64,000 nucleotides of DNA from assembly GCA_905221605.1 (NCBI GenBank), contig CAJNDS010000014.1:62001-126000 (forward strand), given 5' to 3'. A program made the position numbers and the translations under genes. Every line of letters starts with the position of its first letter. Within the stretch, counting starts at the first letter, position 1. This document shows, one piece after another, positions 52,400 through 62,161 of the stretch. Below the pieces are notes generated by a model, which was not told the DNA's origin, did no database searches, and saw only the letters and a list, made by a program, of their open reading frames with translations. Origin of the DNA: Symbiodinium natans. Its lineage: Eukaryota; Sar; Dinophyceae; Suessiales; Symbiodiniaceae.

Positions 52400-52805
52400 A
52401 AGGAACATTTCGACTCCTTTTTTGGGGTTTTGTGCTCCCGAAGACCCTGCTACACAACGATTTGGGGCTGTTTTGAACATACGGGTTTCGTTAGTTCGTG
52501 CTTGGAGAAGTCTAAAGGTGGCCTGTGCGCTTGTCGCGCAATGTCGTGTTGTCTTCCACTTGAGGGCCTTTGCTGGTACGTTTGTTCGCCCAACTTCTTT
52601 GCATCTTGGGAGTCGGGGATACGTTGGAGTTCAGAAGAATGGTCCTCGTCGCCTGTCGCAGCTGCAGGCTACGATTTCGGAGGGCGAGCTTGTAATTGCT
52701 ACAAGTATCCGTCACAATCATTACGTGGGGCGTTCAGTGCTCAAGTCTATTCTGCACTGCTCACTATGTAAAACGAGACACACACACAATCGTCGAAGTT
52801 TATGG
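52400..52805 (+). CDS. open island, strand and frame unresolved
   Basis: Unique 400-bp stretch. Two plus frames of 124-143 codons overlap (one with GGLCACRAMSCCLPLEGLCW, one with GLSQLQATISEGELVIATSI); the minus strand is open for 69 codons. It probably holds exons, but I cannot choose. Confidence 0.28.
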
Positions 52806-52915
52806 CTCTCTCTCTCTCGCTCTCTCTCGCTCTCTCTCTCTCTCTCTCCCTAAACCCTAAACCCTAAACCCTAAATCTCTCTCTCTCTCTCTCCTCCATC
52901 TCTCGCTCTCGGCTT
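52805..52915. repeat. CT microsatellite split by CCCTAAA units
   Basis: CTCTCTCG repeats, four CCCTAAA units (52848-52875), then CTCT again. Confidence 0.92.
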
Positions 52916-53204
52916 TGCCTACGCGGGGCATGAGTCGCTGCACAATTAATGCATGCACCCTCTACGGAATGCTGACCCCGAAATCAGTGTTTGGCCACCA
53001 AAAGGAGAACGTAAGCGCTATTTTCTCTATGTTATGGCTTTTTTGCAGGTTCCTGGGCTTTCACAAGCTGCTTGACTAGTGCATGCCTGGACTTGAGATA
53101 CCCGAAACCCTAAGCCCGAAACCCTAAACCCTGAACCCTGAACCCTGAACCCTAAACCCTAAACCCCAAACCCTAAACCCTAAACCCTAAACCCCTCCAA
53201 CCCT

Positions 53205-53282
53205 TACACTCAGATCTTCCGGGATCCCGGGCGGCATGGTGCTCAGCGGCCACCGATTGGCCCATAATGGGAGTAGCCTCAC
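53205..53282 (-). CDS. strong candidate exon with GTGTAAG donor
   Basis: Minus acceptor TGTGAG, peptide ATPIMGQSVAAEHHAARDPG, donor GTGTAAG. Strong bias. Confidence 0.58.
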
Positions 53283-53933
53283 ACGACGGAAATCTTGCAG
53301 TCTTTTGGACCCAGGGAGTTTTCTTAAGGGGTTTAGGGTTTAGGGCTAGGGTTTAAGGTTTAGGGTTTAGGGTTTCGGGTTTGGGGTTTAGGGTTTAGGG
53401 TTTCGGGCTTAGGGCTTAGGGCTTCTTATGAATCTAGGGGCTAGGGTTTTGTTTAGGATGAGTCTTTAGGGCTTCGGGTTGTGGGGCGTAGGGTCTATCA
53501 TGAATTTCGGGTTTAAGGTTTAAACATGTTTGAGCCCTATAGGATTAGGGTTTTTTAAACCCTCGACCCCCAGCCTATAGCCTCCAAGAAATGTTTAGTG
53601 GGCAGCCTCCATGGCAATTTCGGCTTGAGGACACACAGGAATTTCGGTTTCAGTGAACTCGGAGAACTTAGTAAGTAGATTGTAAGTGGGACTCGAACTC
53701 GAATAGCCCACATCTCTTTGTTACGTGATGATTCGCCTGATCCCCCGAATGTCGGTACTTTTTTCCGAAATGTTTGAGCGTGTTCACGTTGTCATGCTTG
53801 CCCGGAATTGTGCTAAGGTTTGTTGATCATCTGAAAGCTTGACATCAGCTTCGGAGATCTTCTGAGCTGAGCCTGAAACAAAGCTAGCCCTAATAAAAGG
53901 TCAACCATTCAACTAGGTTAGGATGATTAAACC

Positions 53934-54157
53934 TTGGGATGCTCCCCCTTATACTAACAGCTCCTGTATAGGGATTATAATAGGGGGGTACTAAAATCCC
54001 TTTTACTAGGCTGCCCAGCAACCAAGGTTTAAAAAGGGAGCCCTTTTTTGCTTAAAGGGGTGTATAAGGGAACCCAAACCCCCTAAAAAAGGGAATAAGG
54101 GTACTACTGGGCATCCTAGTTTAAGGACTGTTAGTACAAGGTGGGAGAGCCCCCCAA
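53934..54157. mobile_element. family A element split by a nested family B element
   Basis: Left end TTGGGATGCTCCCCCTTATA; right part CTGTTAGTACAAGGTGGGAG. The B element at 54006-54119 is inside it. Confidence 0.82.
54006..54119. mobile_element. family B element nested in family A, duplication TTTA
   Basis: Ends CTAGGCTGCCCAGCAACC and ACTACTGGGCATCCTAG; TTTA at 54002-54005 and 54120-54123. 114 bp. Confidence 0.9.
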
Positions 54158-54293
54158 AAAGCCTAAGGCTTGAAGTCAGGCAGGCTGAAGGTCGCAGGCT
54201 GCCCGGCGTCAGGATCTCAAAATCAAACCCTAAACCCTAAACCCTAAACCCTAAACCCTAAACCCTAAAGCCTAAACCGAGGCCAAAGCTAAG

Positions 54294-54398
54294 CTTAGTT
54301 TTTGAGTTCACTAAGCGCCAAAAAAGTGTACAATTTCAGTCCTGTAGGGGAGAGTAGTACCCCAAGAAGTTTAAGGGTGTGCTCATGCAGCTACTAAG
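54294..54398. mobile_element. family C element
   Basis: CTTAGTTTTTGAGTTCAC and CATGCAGCTACTAAG; flanks TAAG and GAAG match in three of four. No internal array. Confidence 0.82.
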
Positions 54399-54600
54399 GA
54401 AGATTCCCTTTTCTAGATCCTCGGTAGCGAGGCCAGGGAATCATTTTGCAAAGGTCGTAATGAGTCTCTGCGACAGTGGAAGATTTATCCAACTCCAGGT
54501 CCATTTCTCCTCCTCAGCTTCATGCAAGCTGAAGGACTGTGCTGCGAATTCTTCTGTGTTCCTTCGGAAATTCTTCTGACATCTTTTTGAGAGTCTTCTG
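54399..54600 (-). CDS. candidate exon, strand uncertain
   Basis: Minus ATG, then DLELDKSSTVAETHYDLCKM, open to the family C element. The plus frame (KIPFSRSSVARPGNHFAKVV) is open for about 59 codons. If minus, GT inside the element and AAG at its far end would splice in phase to YLALAS. Confidence 0.38.
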
Positions 54601-54639
54601 AGATACTTCTGAGCTCATGAGCCAGCGACCCCCTCCCTC

Positions 54640-56030
54640 CCAACCACTGACCCCGCACGATTGTCACGGAATACCGGGATACCCGTTGTGTCAAAGAGAG
54701 GGCAGGCGGGTCCTACATTCGACGCTATAACCCTGCTCACAACGTACTTAAGAAATGTCCGAGCCTTCAAGTCAAGCACACGACCACTACCCGAAGACCC
54801 CCCCCCGTCCCGCGCTGCCTCACTTCTGGCGCCAGCGATGAGAGCCGAGATAGCGCATGGTTGGGCTTCGGGTTTAGGAGGGTTTAGGAGAGTTTAGGAG
54901 GGTTTAGGAGGGTTGAAGAGGGTTTAGGGGTTGGTGATCGGGGTTAAGGTGTTGTCCCTGCTTTAGTCGGCTTGGTGATTTGGGGCAAAAGCCTGATGGC
55001 AGAAGGCTGTAAGGCTCAGGGCAGCCAGGGAAGAGTACAAACAAAAAAGGGGGTCTTGCATCTTCGGGGGAAGCACAATCGGACCTATCGTTCTTCTAGT
55101 CCTTATCTTCGGTCCCCCAACTCTCATCTCACCTCCCTGTATCTAAGAAAGGCCAGACAGAGACCGACCTGGTGAGCCACATGCCATGGAGGTTTTGGGT
55201 ATCGTGAGATCCTGTACTCCCAACACAACTACCCCACCCAATAGTTCTGGCGAAATCCTGAACCCCAAACCCTAAAATTCCCCAACACAACTCTTAGGTA
55301 CGGCATACTTGGGCCGTAGCTAAGGATAGCTCAGGCCGTGCTTGCAGGAGGATTTGCTTGAGCTTCCGAGGTGAAGTAAGGGTTTAGGGCTTAGGGATAG
55401 GGTTTAGGGGTTTAGGGCTTAGAGGTTCAGGGTGTAGGGTTTAGGGTTAGGGCTAATGTGCCCTGTACCCTAACACGTCTCATGCAAACCCCAAAACGGT
55501 GAAACTACCTACCCGGCTGTTAAGCGGGCAACCTGCGGCATCCTAGGTCTATCATGTTCAGGGGTGCCGACACCTTAGAAAAAGGTGTTTTCAGGCGTTG
55601 GGTTTGCGTCTACATCTGCAAGCCCCTCAGTTTGCCAGAGTCTACTGAATTCGACCTGCTTCACACTCCCCCTATAGCGCGCAGAGGCCCTTAAAACTCG
55701 CACGAGCCCTATACAGATCAATTTTTATCCAATCCCGCAAGCCATAGGACACAAGCCAATACTGCGAATTGGGGCATAAGGTTAAGGTTCAGGGTTTCGG
55801 GTTCAGGGTTCAAAGTTTAGGGTTTAGGGTTTGGGGTTTAGGGTTTAGGGTTCAGAATATATTTTTCTAAGGCTCCTGCAAGCAGGGCAAAGATGGTCGA
55901 GTAGAACCTGAGCCAAGATGATTGGGATGCTACTTGGGTACTTCTCTCAGATAGGATCCCCGTTCGAGGCCCCGTCCTTCTAGAATCCGCCGCCCTTAGG
56001 ATATGTACCACAAAGAGGGCCCTAGCTTAG
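54640..56030. other. mostly unique sequence, several short open frames, no firm exon
   Basis: 54860-54925 is a GTTTAGGA-type array; 55380-55455 and 55790-55855 are degenerate TTTAGGG. Open frames occur on both strands (for example plus 54700-54840) without a clear winner. Confidence 0.4.
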
Positions 56031-56049
56031 ACAGCTACCCTGAACGCTA

Positions 56050-56155
56050 AACCCTAAACCCTAAACCCTAAACCCTAAACCCTAAACCCTAAACAACCCT
56101 AAACCCTAAGCCTTAAACCCTAAGCCTTAAACCCTAAACCCTAAACCCTAAACCC
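56050..56155. repeat. CCCTAAA array
   Basis: About fourteen units with CCTTAAA variants. Confidence 0.92.
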
Positions 56156-56157
56156 TG

Positions 56158-56242
56158 CTCTGGTGCAGCCCTCTTGCTCTGCGGCTTGCATGTGGAATGC
56201 ACGCTCAAGTCGCAGACTCTGAAGGCAAACACGCCACCAGCA
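56158..56242 (-). CDS. strong candidate exon
   Basis: The minus strand reads GVFAFRVCDLSVHSTCKPQS, then KRAAPEQ, running into GTTTAGGG. Confidence 0.58.
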
Positions 56243-56375
56243 ACAATACAGGGGTTTAGGGTTTTGGGTTTAGGGTTTAGGGTTTAGTTAATAATAAGAA
56301 CTGGGTTGTGGGGGGTTACTATAGTATCTTTATTAAGAGATCAGAAGGGAATGCTTTTAGTAATTATTCCGACCC

Positions 56376-56453
56376 CTATAGCCCACATGTCTGAGTCGAG
56401 CACGTCTCATTGCTTGCAGCGGCCACGCTGGCAAACACCACCTGCAACAGGAC
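56376..56453 (-). CDS. candidate exon after a family F element
   Basis: Minus, after the element end AGTAG: either VLLQVVFASVAAASNETCST (phase 0, signal-peptide-like) or, in phase with the upstream island, RSCCRWCLPAWPLQAMRRAR. The phase is not settled. Confidence 0.42.
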   Translation of the reverse strand, partial: VLLQVVFASVAAASNETCSTQTCGL

Positions 56454-56571
56454 CTACTATTTGCTTAAGAACCCCCCAAAATTGTAAAAAACAAAAAAAC
56501 ATTCTGCCTTGTAAGGGCAATATAGGGATCACAATGTCTTCCTTTTTGGGGAGTTCTTAAGCAACTAGTAG
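56454..56571. mobile_element. family F introner-like element, duplication GGAC
   Basis: Ends CTACTATTTGCTTAAGAACC and GTTCTTAAGCAACTAGTAG; GGAC at 56450-56453 and 56572-56575. On minus, the duplicated GTCC supplies a GT donor and the end supplies TAG. Confidence 0.88.
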
Positions 56572-56695
56572 GGACCGCAATCGTTTCTTGCCCCTGCCGC
56601 GGGGCTTAACACAAGAGAGAAGAGAAACGCCAAGGATCCACAAGTCAACGCGAGACAATGGGAACAGAGCCCCTCTCTGCGCTGACATGCGGACC
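56572..56695 (-). CDS. candidate exon with possible start
   Basis: Minus ATG, then SAQRGALFPLSRVDLWILGV, about 38 codons, ending ATTGCG on the GTCCCTAC donor of the family F element. Confidence 0.45.
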
Positions 56696-56864
56696 TTGGC
56701 CGTGGCCGTGTGCCTTGCTGCCCCTCTTGGGACCCTGCTATGGTGGATTTTTTATCCTAATAAGTTCACCCTGAACCCCCCTGGGCCCGAAGTCCTAAAC
56801 CCTAAACCCTAAACCCTAAACCCTAAACCCTAAACCCTAATTAAACCCTAAACCCTAAACCCCC

Positions 56865-56945
56865 GGAACCGCAGCTGCAAAGCAAAACATGTCGGGTCTG
56901 AGCAGCCCGGCCAAGCTGGTTGACAGCAGCACGTCCAAGACCTTA
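56865..56945 (-). CDS. strong candidate exon with CTAAG acceptor
   Basis: The minus strand reads VLDVLLSTSLAGLLRPDMFC, then FAAAVPG, running into GGTTTAGGG. Hydrophobic and well biased. Confidence 0.58.
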
Positions 56946-57014
56946 GGACTCCAGCAGCTTCCGCCCTAAACCCTTAACCCTAAACCCTAAGCCCTAAGCC
57001 CTAAACCCTAAACC

Positions 57015-57097
57015 CTTGGTTGCTGAGTTCATAAGCCCCCCAAAAAGGTGTACACTTTCAGTTCTATAGGGGATGATAGTATCCCTCAGCTACTAAG
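57015..57097. mobile_element. family C element, duplication AACC
   Basis: Ends CTTGGTTGCTGAGTTCATA and CCTCAGCTACTAAG; AACC at 57011-57014 and 57098-57101. The shortest copy (83 bp). Confidence 0.87.
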
Positions 57098-57271
57098 AAC
57101 CCCAACCCCCCCCCCCCCCCCAAACCCTATACCCTAAACCCTAAACCCTAAACCCCCCGCACCTATCCAAGGGCTTCCAAATTGAGGGTTCAGGGCTCAG
57201 GGAATTAGGGTTTAGGGTTTAGGGTTTAGGGCTCAGGGAATTCGGTTTTGGGTTTCGACTTCCCGAATTTT

Positions 57272-57384
57272 CTAGGCTGCCCAGTAACCTAGGCTTAAAG
57301 GGGGTCCCCTTTTTCGCTTAAAGGGGTTTATAAGGGAACCTAAACTCCCCAAAAAGGGAATAAGGGCACTACTGGGCATCCTAG
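57272..57384. mobile_element. family B element
   Basis: Ends CTAGGCTGCCCAGTAACC and TACTGGGCATCCTAG; flanks TTTT and TCTT. Confidence 0.86.
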
Positions 57385-57649
57385 TCTTGGAGGTTTTGGA
57401 CACTTCTGAGGCGTGTTAGTACACAAACCCTGAACCCTAAACCCTAAACCCTAAAACCCCTAAGCCCCTAAGCCCCTAAACCCTAAACCCAAACACCTTC
57501 GGTCCGAAGTCCAAACCATCAAGATCAACCCTAGGCCTGAAACTGCCCGAAGCCCTATAAGCCCTGAACCCTCTCTCTCTACCGCAGGGGTTTAGGGTTT
57601 AGGGTTTAGGGTTTAGGGTTTAGGGTCTAGGGTCTAGGGTTTAGGGTCT

Positions 57650-58065
57650 CTAGCGCACCTACGCAGTCGTGGTCACTCCAAGCCCCAAGCCAATTGTCAC
57701 CCTTATATCTCTTACAACCCAACAAGCCCCAAAAAACTCCCTAAGCACGAAAGCCTCAAACAAAGAAACCCCAAAAGCCCCAAAACCCCAAAACCCCAAA
57801 AGCCCCAGAGCAGAAAGAAAGCCCCGAAAACCAAACCCTGACCCCAAAATCCCAAACCCCGAAAACAGCCCCTACAAAATCCAAAAGCCCGTTAAAACAA
57901 CGCCCCCAACCCCAAAACCCTAAGCCCCCAAACCCCAAAAACCCCAAAACCACGAAAAACTCAAAAACGCCCAAAACCCTGGTCCTAAACCCTAAACCCT
58001 TCACCCCTAAACCCCTAAACCCTAAACCCTAAACCCCAAACCCCAAACCCCGAACCCTAACCCCG
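57650..58065. other. AAAACCCC/AAAGCCCC degenerate repeat, no gene seen
   Basis: C/A-rich, telomere-like decay product. Long frames over it on both strands are repeat translations. Confidence 0.6.
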
Positions 58066-58067
58066 AA

Positions 58068-58165
58068 AACCTCAGCTCCCTCCTAGGGCTTCCGCATGCA
58101 GAAACGGCATGCAAGGCGACGCAAACATCTGGGAGGGGCCGGCTCGTGGCTTCCGACGCTTTTAG
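58068..58165 (-). CDS. strong candidate exon with GTTTTCG donor
   Basis: The minus strand reads ATSRPLPDVCVALHAVSACG, then SPRREL, ending GAG on GTTTTCG. About 30 codons, well biased. Confidence 0.56.
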
Positions 58166-58433
58166 GAGGTTTAGGGTTTAGGGTTTAGGGCTTAGGGCTT
58201 AGGGTTTAGGGTGTAGAGTTTAAGGTTTAGGGTTTAGGGCCTCTTCTTAGGGTCATCATTCAAAGGCTGAAGGGAACGCTGTGAGTAGGGTTCTACGGCA
58301 GGTAACGACTGGGATCTCCTGGCCGTTCAATGCCTTCAGCATTGTATCCAGGGTTCAGGGTGTAGGGTCTACTTCGGTAGGGTACGTAGAGGGGGGCGTA
58401 GCTAGCCAGAAAAATCCCCAACCTCCTGAATCC

Positions 58434-58456
58434 TCCCCCCCCCCCCCCCCCCCCCC
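58434..58456. repeat. run of C
   Basis: PolyC. Confidence 0.96.
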
Positions 58457-58725
58457 TCCAAGAAATACTGGTAATAGTATGTACAGGAATATATCTGTAT
58501 ATGTAAATATATATATATATATATATAGTAATAACAACACATAATCTATATAATTATATACACATACACAAACATGTTGCTATTTATTTATGCACTTATA
58601 TCTATATGTTTGTATTTATTAATCGAGACCCAGAACACTGAACCCCCAGCCCATAAGCCCAAAACATCAGCTGGAGCCAGGAGCAGGAGCAGGAGGAGTC
58701 GGAACGAGATTGCAAGGAGCTCTCT

Positions 58726-58726
<1 letters not shown>

Positions 58727-58758
<32 letters not shown>
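58727..58758. repeat. run of G
   Basis: About 32 G, running into TTTAGGG. Confidence 0.97.
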
Positions 58759-58759
<1 letters not shown>

Positions 58760-58964
58760 AGGGTTTAGGGTTTGGGGTTCGGGGTTCGGGGTTCGGGGTT
58801 CGGGGTTTAGGGTTTAGGGTTTAGGGTTTAGGGTTTAGGGTTTAGGCCTGGGGGGAGGTTGGGGTTGCGGGTCTCGGGTTTTGAGACAGGGGGTTGAGCT
58901 GTCCACTGCCCCATTTTTCCGTGGACAAGTTCCGTTTTGCCTATCAGGCCTGGGGCTTAGGGTT

Positions 58965-59215
58965 TTCGTGTTTCAGGGCCTCAAGGCCTCAGGGCCTGAG
59001 GTTTAGGGTTTCAGGGCCTCAGGGCCTGCGGGTTTCAGAGCCTCAAGGCCTAGGGTTTAGGGTTTCAGGGCCTCAAGGCCTCGGGTTTGGGGTTTCAGGG
59101 TCCGGGGTTTAGGGTTTCAGGGCGTCAGGGCCTGAGGTTTAGGTTTGAGGGCTTCGGGCCTCGGGTTTAGGCTTTCAGGGCCTCAGGGCCTGGGGTTTAA
59201 GGTTTCAGGGCATAA
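58965..59215. repeat. compound repeat of TTTAGGG and GGGCCTCA units
   Basis: CAGGGCCT and TTTAGGGTTTCAGGGCCT alternate to form a roughly 30-bp higher-order unit. Confidence 0.85.
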
Positions 59216-60189
59216 AAGGGTTAATGAAGACCCTGTATTATCTTTATGTTTGGGATTCCTTGTGGGTCGGTGGAGTTTTTCCTGTCGCTTGCAAACTGCT
59301 TGACTAGTGCAAGCTAGTACATGAGCTGCTGAACCCTAAACCCTAAACCCTGAACTCTTTTTCTGGCTCGGGCCAGGCCTGGGTGCCATGCAACGGAAAA
59401 ACGCCACTGAGAGGCTGAGCATGAACCGGGGGATTCTCTGAGTCTAAAGTTAGGGTTTAGGGTTTAGGGCTTAGGGTTTAGGGCTTAGGGCTGAGGGTTT
59501 AGGGCTAAAACCCTTAACCGGATACGAGGCCCCGTGTTTTTGTCATAGGAACCTTTTGAATTAGGGAGCTACCTTTTGCCGAAAGTTTACGGTTTAGCTG
59601 TTCGAGTTTAAGTGTTATAGGGCTTAACCCTAAACCCTAGACCCTAGACCCCAAACCCTCTAGGGTAGAGGCCCCTCAACAAAAAAAAACTTAAACCCTA
59701 AACCCCAAATTATACATCAAACCCTAAACCCTATAGCCTCATAAACCCCATAAACCCCAACACCCTAAACCCACATCAAAGTTTTGCTGTATGGTCTCTG
59801 CGTGTGCACGAGGATGGCACATAACAAAAACTCTCTGAACACATCCGAAAGGTGGACCTTGGGATGTTCCCCCGTAGAAGGTCCTAGGGCCTGACATTGC
59901 CTTCCCATTGCCTTCCAGTGGCGCAAGGGAGTCTGGGGAGCATCTCGCTTTGAGCGTGTGTCACCAGGCTACCCTTCACAATCCTGGTGCTCATAAAACG
60001 AAGTCCAGGGTTTAGGGTTTAAAGTGTTTGAGCTTTGAAACCTAAACCCTAGACCCTAATTAAACCCTAAACCCTAAACCCTATAAGCCCTGTAGACCTT
60101 ATGAACCCCAAACCCTAAACATAAGTTCAGGCCTTGGGGCCTGGAGCTCGGAGGCTGCGTGGCCCTGCTGCCACCTCAGCCCCTGAGAA

Positions 60190-60295
60190 CTTAAAACCTG
60201 TGGTAGGCTGCCCAGTGGTTTAGGGTTTAGGGTTTATAATAGGGTTTAGGGATTAGGATCTCAAGGTCTTGCTAAGCAGTCTACCACTGGGCGTC
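60190..60295. mobile_element. family B-like element with TTTAGGG insert
   Basis: TAGGCTGCCCAGTG and CCACTGGGCGTCCTT are inverted; TTTAGGG units lie inside. Confidence 0.6.
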
Positions 60296-60418
60296 CTTGC
60301 TGTTCTACACTGGCGGACTGTCTGGGGAGGGCGCCTAAACCCAAAATCCTAAACCCTAAACCCTCAACCCTAAACCCTCAACCCTAAACCCTCAACCCTA
60401 AACCCTAAACCCTAAGCC

Positions 60419-60820
60419 CTACCCAAAAGACCCAAACTTCTCGCGCGGCTGGCTTGCAGCCAGACTCGGCAGATCCCGGACAAAGAAAGGCAGCCACCGG
60501 CCCGTGCACGAAAACCCTGCTGATAAAGGCTCGACGGGAGTGCAAGCGTAAAGATCAGCAGAGTTTCTACTTGGAGGTTCTTACCCTTGTAAATAAGGCC
60601 CTGAAGTACCATAAAATAGGGCAGTTGGGCTACTAAGTACCATGAACCTCCAAGCAGAGCGTCCTTGACAGGGGGCTTTGGAGATGTCAGCGTTTGGGGC
60701 TGAGGCTTCCAAAAATGCAGAGTGCGAGCCACACTGACGGAGTTGCACTCGCACGCTGCAAATGGAACATGACCGGGCCACGCGCAATGTCCAGGAGCCT
60801 CTCCGCCCTCGAAGCCTAAA
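60419..60820 (-). CDS. two-exon 3' gene end, unknown product
   Basis: Minus exons at about 60648-60816 and 60419-60566 join across a family H element. The upstream exon, including SICSVRVQLRQCGSHSAFLE and SKAPCQGRSAW, ends TTGGAG on GTTCATGG. The element ends AAGTAG. The downstream exon reads NSADLYACTPVEPLSAGFSC and VRDLPSLAASQPREKFGSFG, 48 codons, then TAG at 60419-60421. Donor and acceptor are the same as those of the other family H copy. Phase and codon bias agree. No family is recognised. Confidence 0.65.
60568..60655. mobile_element. family H introner-like element
   Basis: TACTTGGAGGTTCTTACCC and GTACCATGAACCTCCAAGCA. 88 bp, without the nested E found in the other copy. Confidence 0.82.
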
Positions 60821-60864
60821 CCCCTTTCAGGACACTTTCAAGAAATCAGACCCTGCAAGCCTGC

Positions 60865-60916
60865 AACCCTAAACCCTAAACCCTAAACCCTAAACCCTAA
60901 ACCCTAAACCCTAAAC
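60865..60916. repeat. CCCTAAA array
   Basis: Seven units. Confidence 0.92.
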
Positions 60917-61019
60917 CAGCACTTGAGGCTTCCCGGACTACCAGGGCTCATGGACCCTGCATTAAGCCTAGGTGGAGTCCTTAACTTCCCCCCAAAAGCC
61001 TCCACAACACGTGCCCTTA

Positions 61020-61078
61020 GGGTTTAGGGTTTAGGGTTTAGGGTTTAGGGTTTAGGGTTTAGGGTTTAGGGTTTAGCG
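61020..61078. repeat. TTTAGGG array
   Basis: Eight units. Confidence 0.92.
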
Positions 61079-61440
61079 TTGAGGGTTCAAACCTCGGAAC
61101 CCTGCCAAAGACCCGAGCTCAAGTAAAGGGCTCAGGGCTCTACAGTGTTTGGGGATTAAAGGATTACAGGGTTCAAAGGGATTTTTGTTAAAGGTTGTTT
61201 GGGGTTTAGGGTTCTGGCAGTAGGGTGTCTTTGTTGGAGTCAGGGTCTCGGGTGTAGGGGGGCTCTTGGGTGTAGGGGCTCGAGACAAGGTACGGCACGG
61301 CCCGGAAAGTGCCCAGATTGTTCGTGCGGACGTCGTACAGCCGGTCCCTTCTCTCTGGCTTTTGCCTCCTTGCTACGGATTTTTTGTTGGGTCTCCCCCA
61401 TCGGGATGATCTGAAGAGGGGAGCCAAAAGCTAAGAGCCA

Positions 61441-61541
61441 ACCGTTTTTTTTTTTGCTTTTCCGCGCTTGCGGCCACAAGGCCCCGGAGAGCGTGAGGTT
61501 CTGTGGACCGCCCCTGTAGCCTCGACCGGGTCACTTGGCCC
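61441..61541 (-). CDS. probable next exon of the gene to its right, frame unresolved
   Basis: Two minus frames are open after the family C acceptor CCAAG: one with SDPVEATGAVHRTSRSPGPC, one with RLQGRSTEPHALRGLVAASA. The donor on the upstream side is non-canonical in either case. A run of A (on minus) follows. Confidence 0.35.
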
Positions 61542-61752
61542 CTTGGTTGCTGAGTTCATAGGGCCCCCAGGAAGATGCACGCTGCAGTTCTATAAGGGGC
61601 ATTGTGTGGTATGCCAAATTTTTAAAAGTCCTAAACCCTAAACCCTAAACCCTAAACCCTAAACCCTAAACCCTAAACCCTAAACCCTAAACCCTAAACC
61701 CTAAACCCTAAACCCTAAACCCTGTACAAACTGTACTCATTCAGCTGCTAAG
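61542..61752. mobile_element. family C element with 95-bp internal CCCTAAA array, duplication GCCC
   Basis: Ends CTTGGTTGCTGAGTTCATA and CATTCAGCTGCTAAG; GCCC at 61538-61541 and 61753-61756. Thirteen CCCTAAA units (61630-61724) sit about 25 bp from the right end, making this the longest family C copy (211 bp). Confidence 0.9.
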
Positions 61753-61758
61753 GCCCTC

Positions 61759-62129
61759 ATGGCTCGGCGCGGGCGTCGTGCTCGTAGTGCTCATGTTGCT
61801 GGTGGGAGGGGAAGGGCCATTGCTGGAACCGGGTGCGGAGTTCACCTGAATATTACCCAAAATAGGGGTAGCCCTTATACCCCAAATAGAAAAGAATTAG
61901 ATTGAATCTCCTTAAAGTATTCCCTTATGGTCCCTCAGTAATTATACCATAAGAATCCCCCCAAAAGGGGTACCCCACCCCCCCCCTATTTTCGTAGAGA
62001 CCCCCCACCTTGATGTCCAATGCGGCATCGGCCGTCTGGTCCGTCGGCAGCCCCGCCTCTATACTATAGGGGCCGTCATAATTATAAGAATAATTGGTTT
62101 ATAATACATATAAATAAGCAAATATATAT

Positions 62130-62161
<32 letters not shown>

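Noticed and set aside
57669-58004. Overlapping plus and minus frames of 82-84 codons
   Set aside because: C/A-rich degenerate repeat, open on both strands because of composition.
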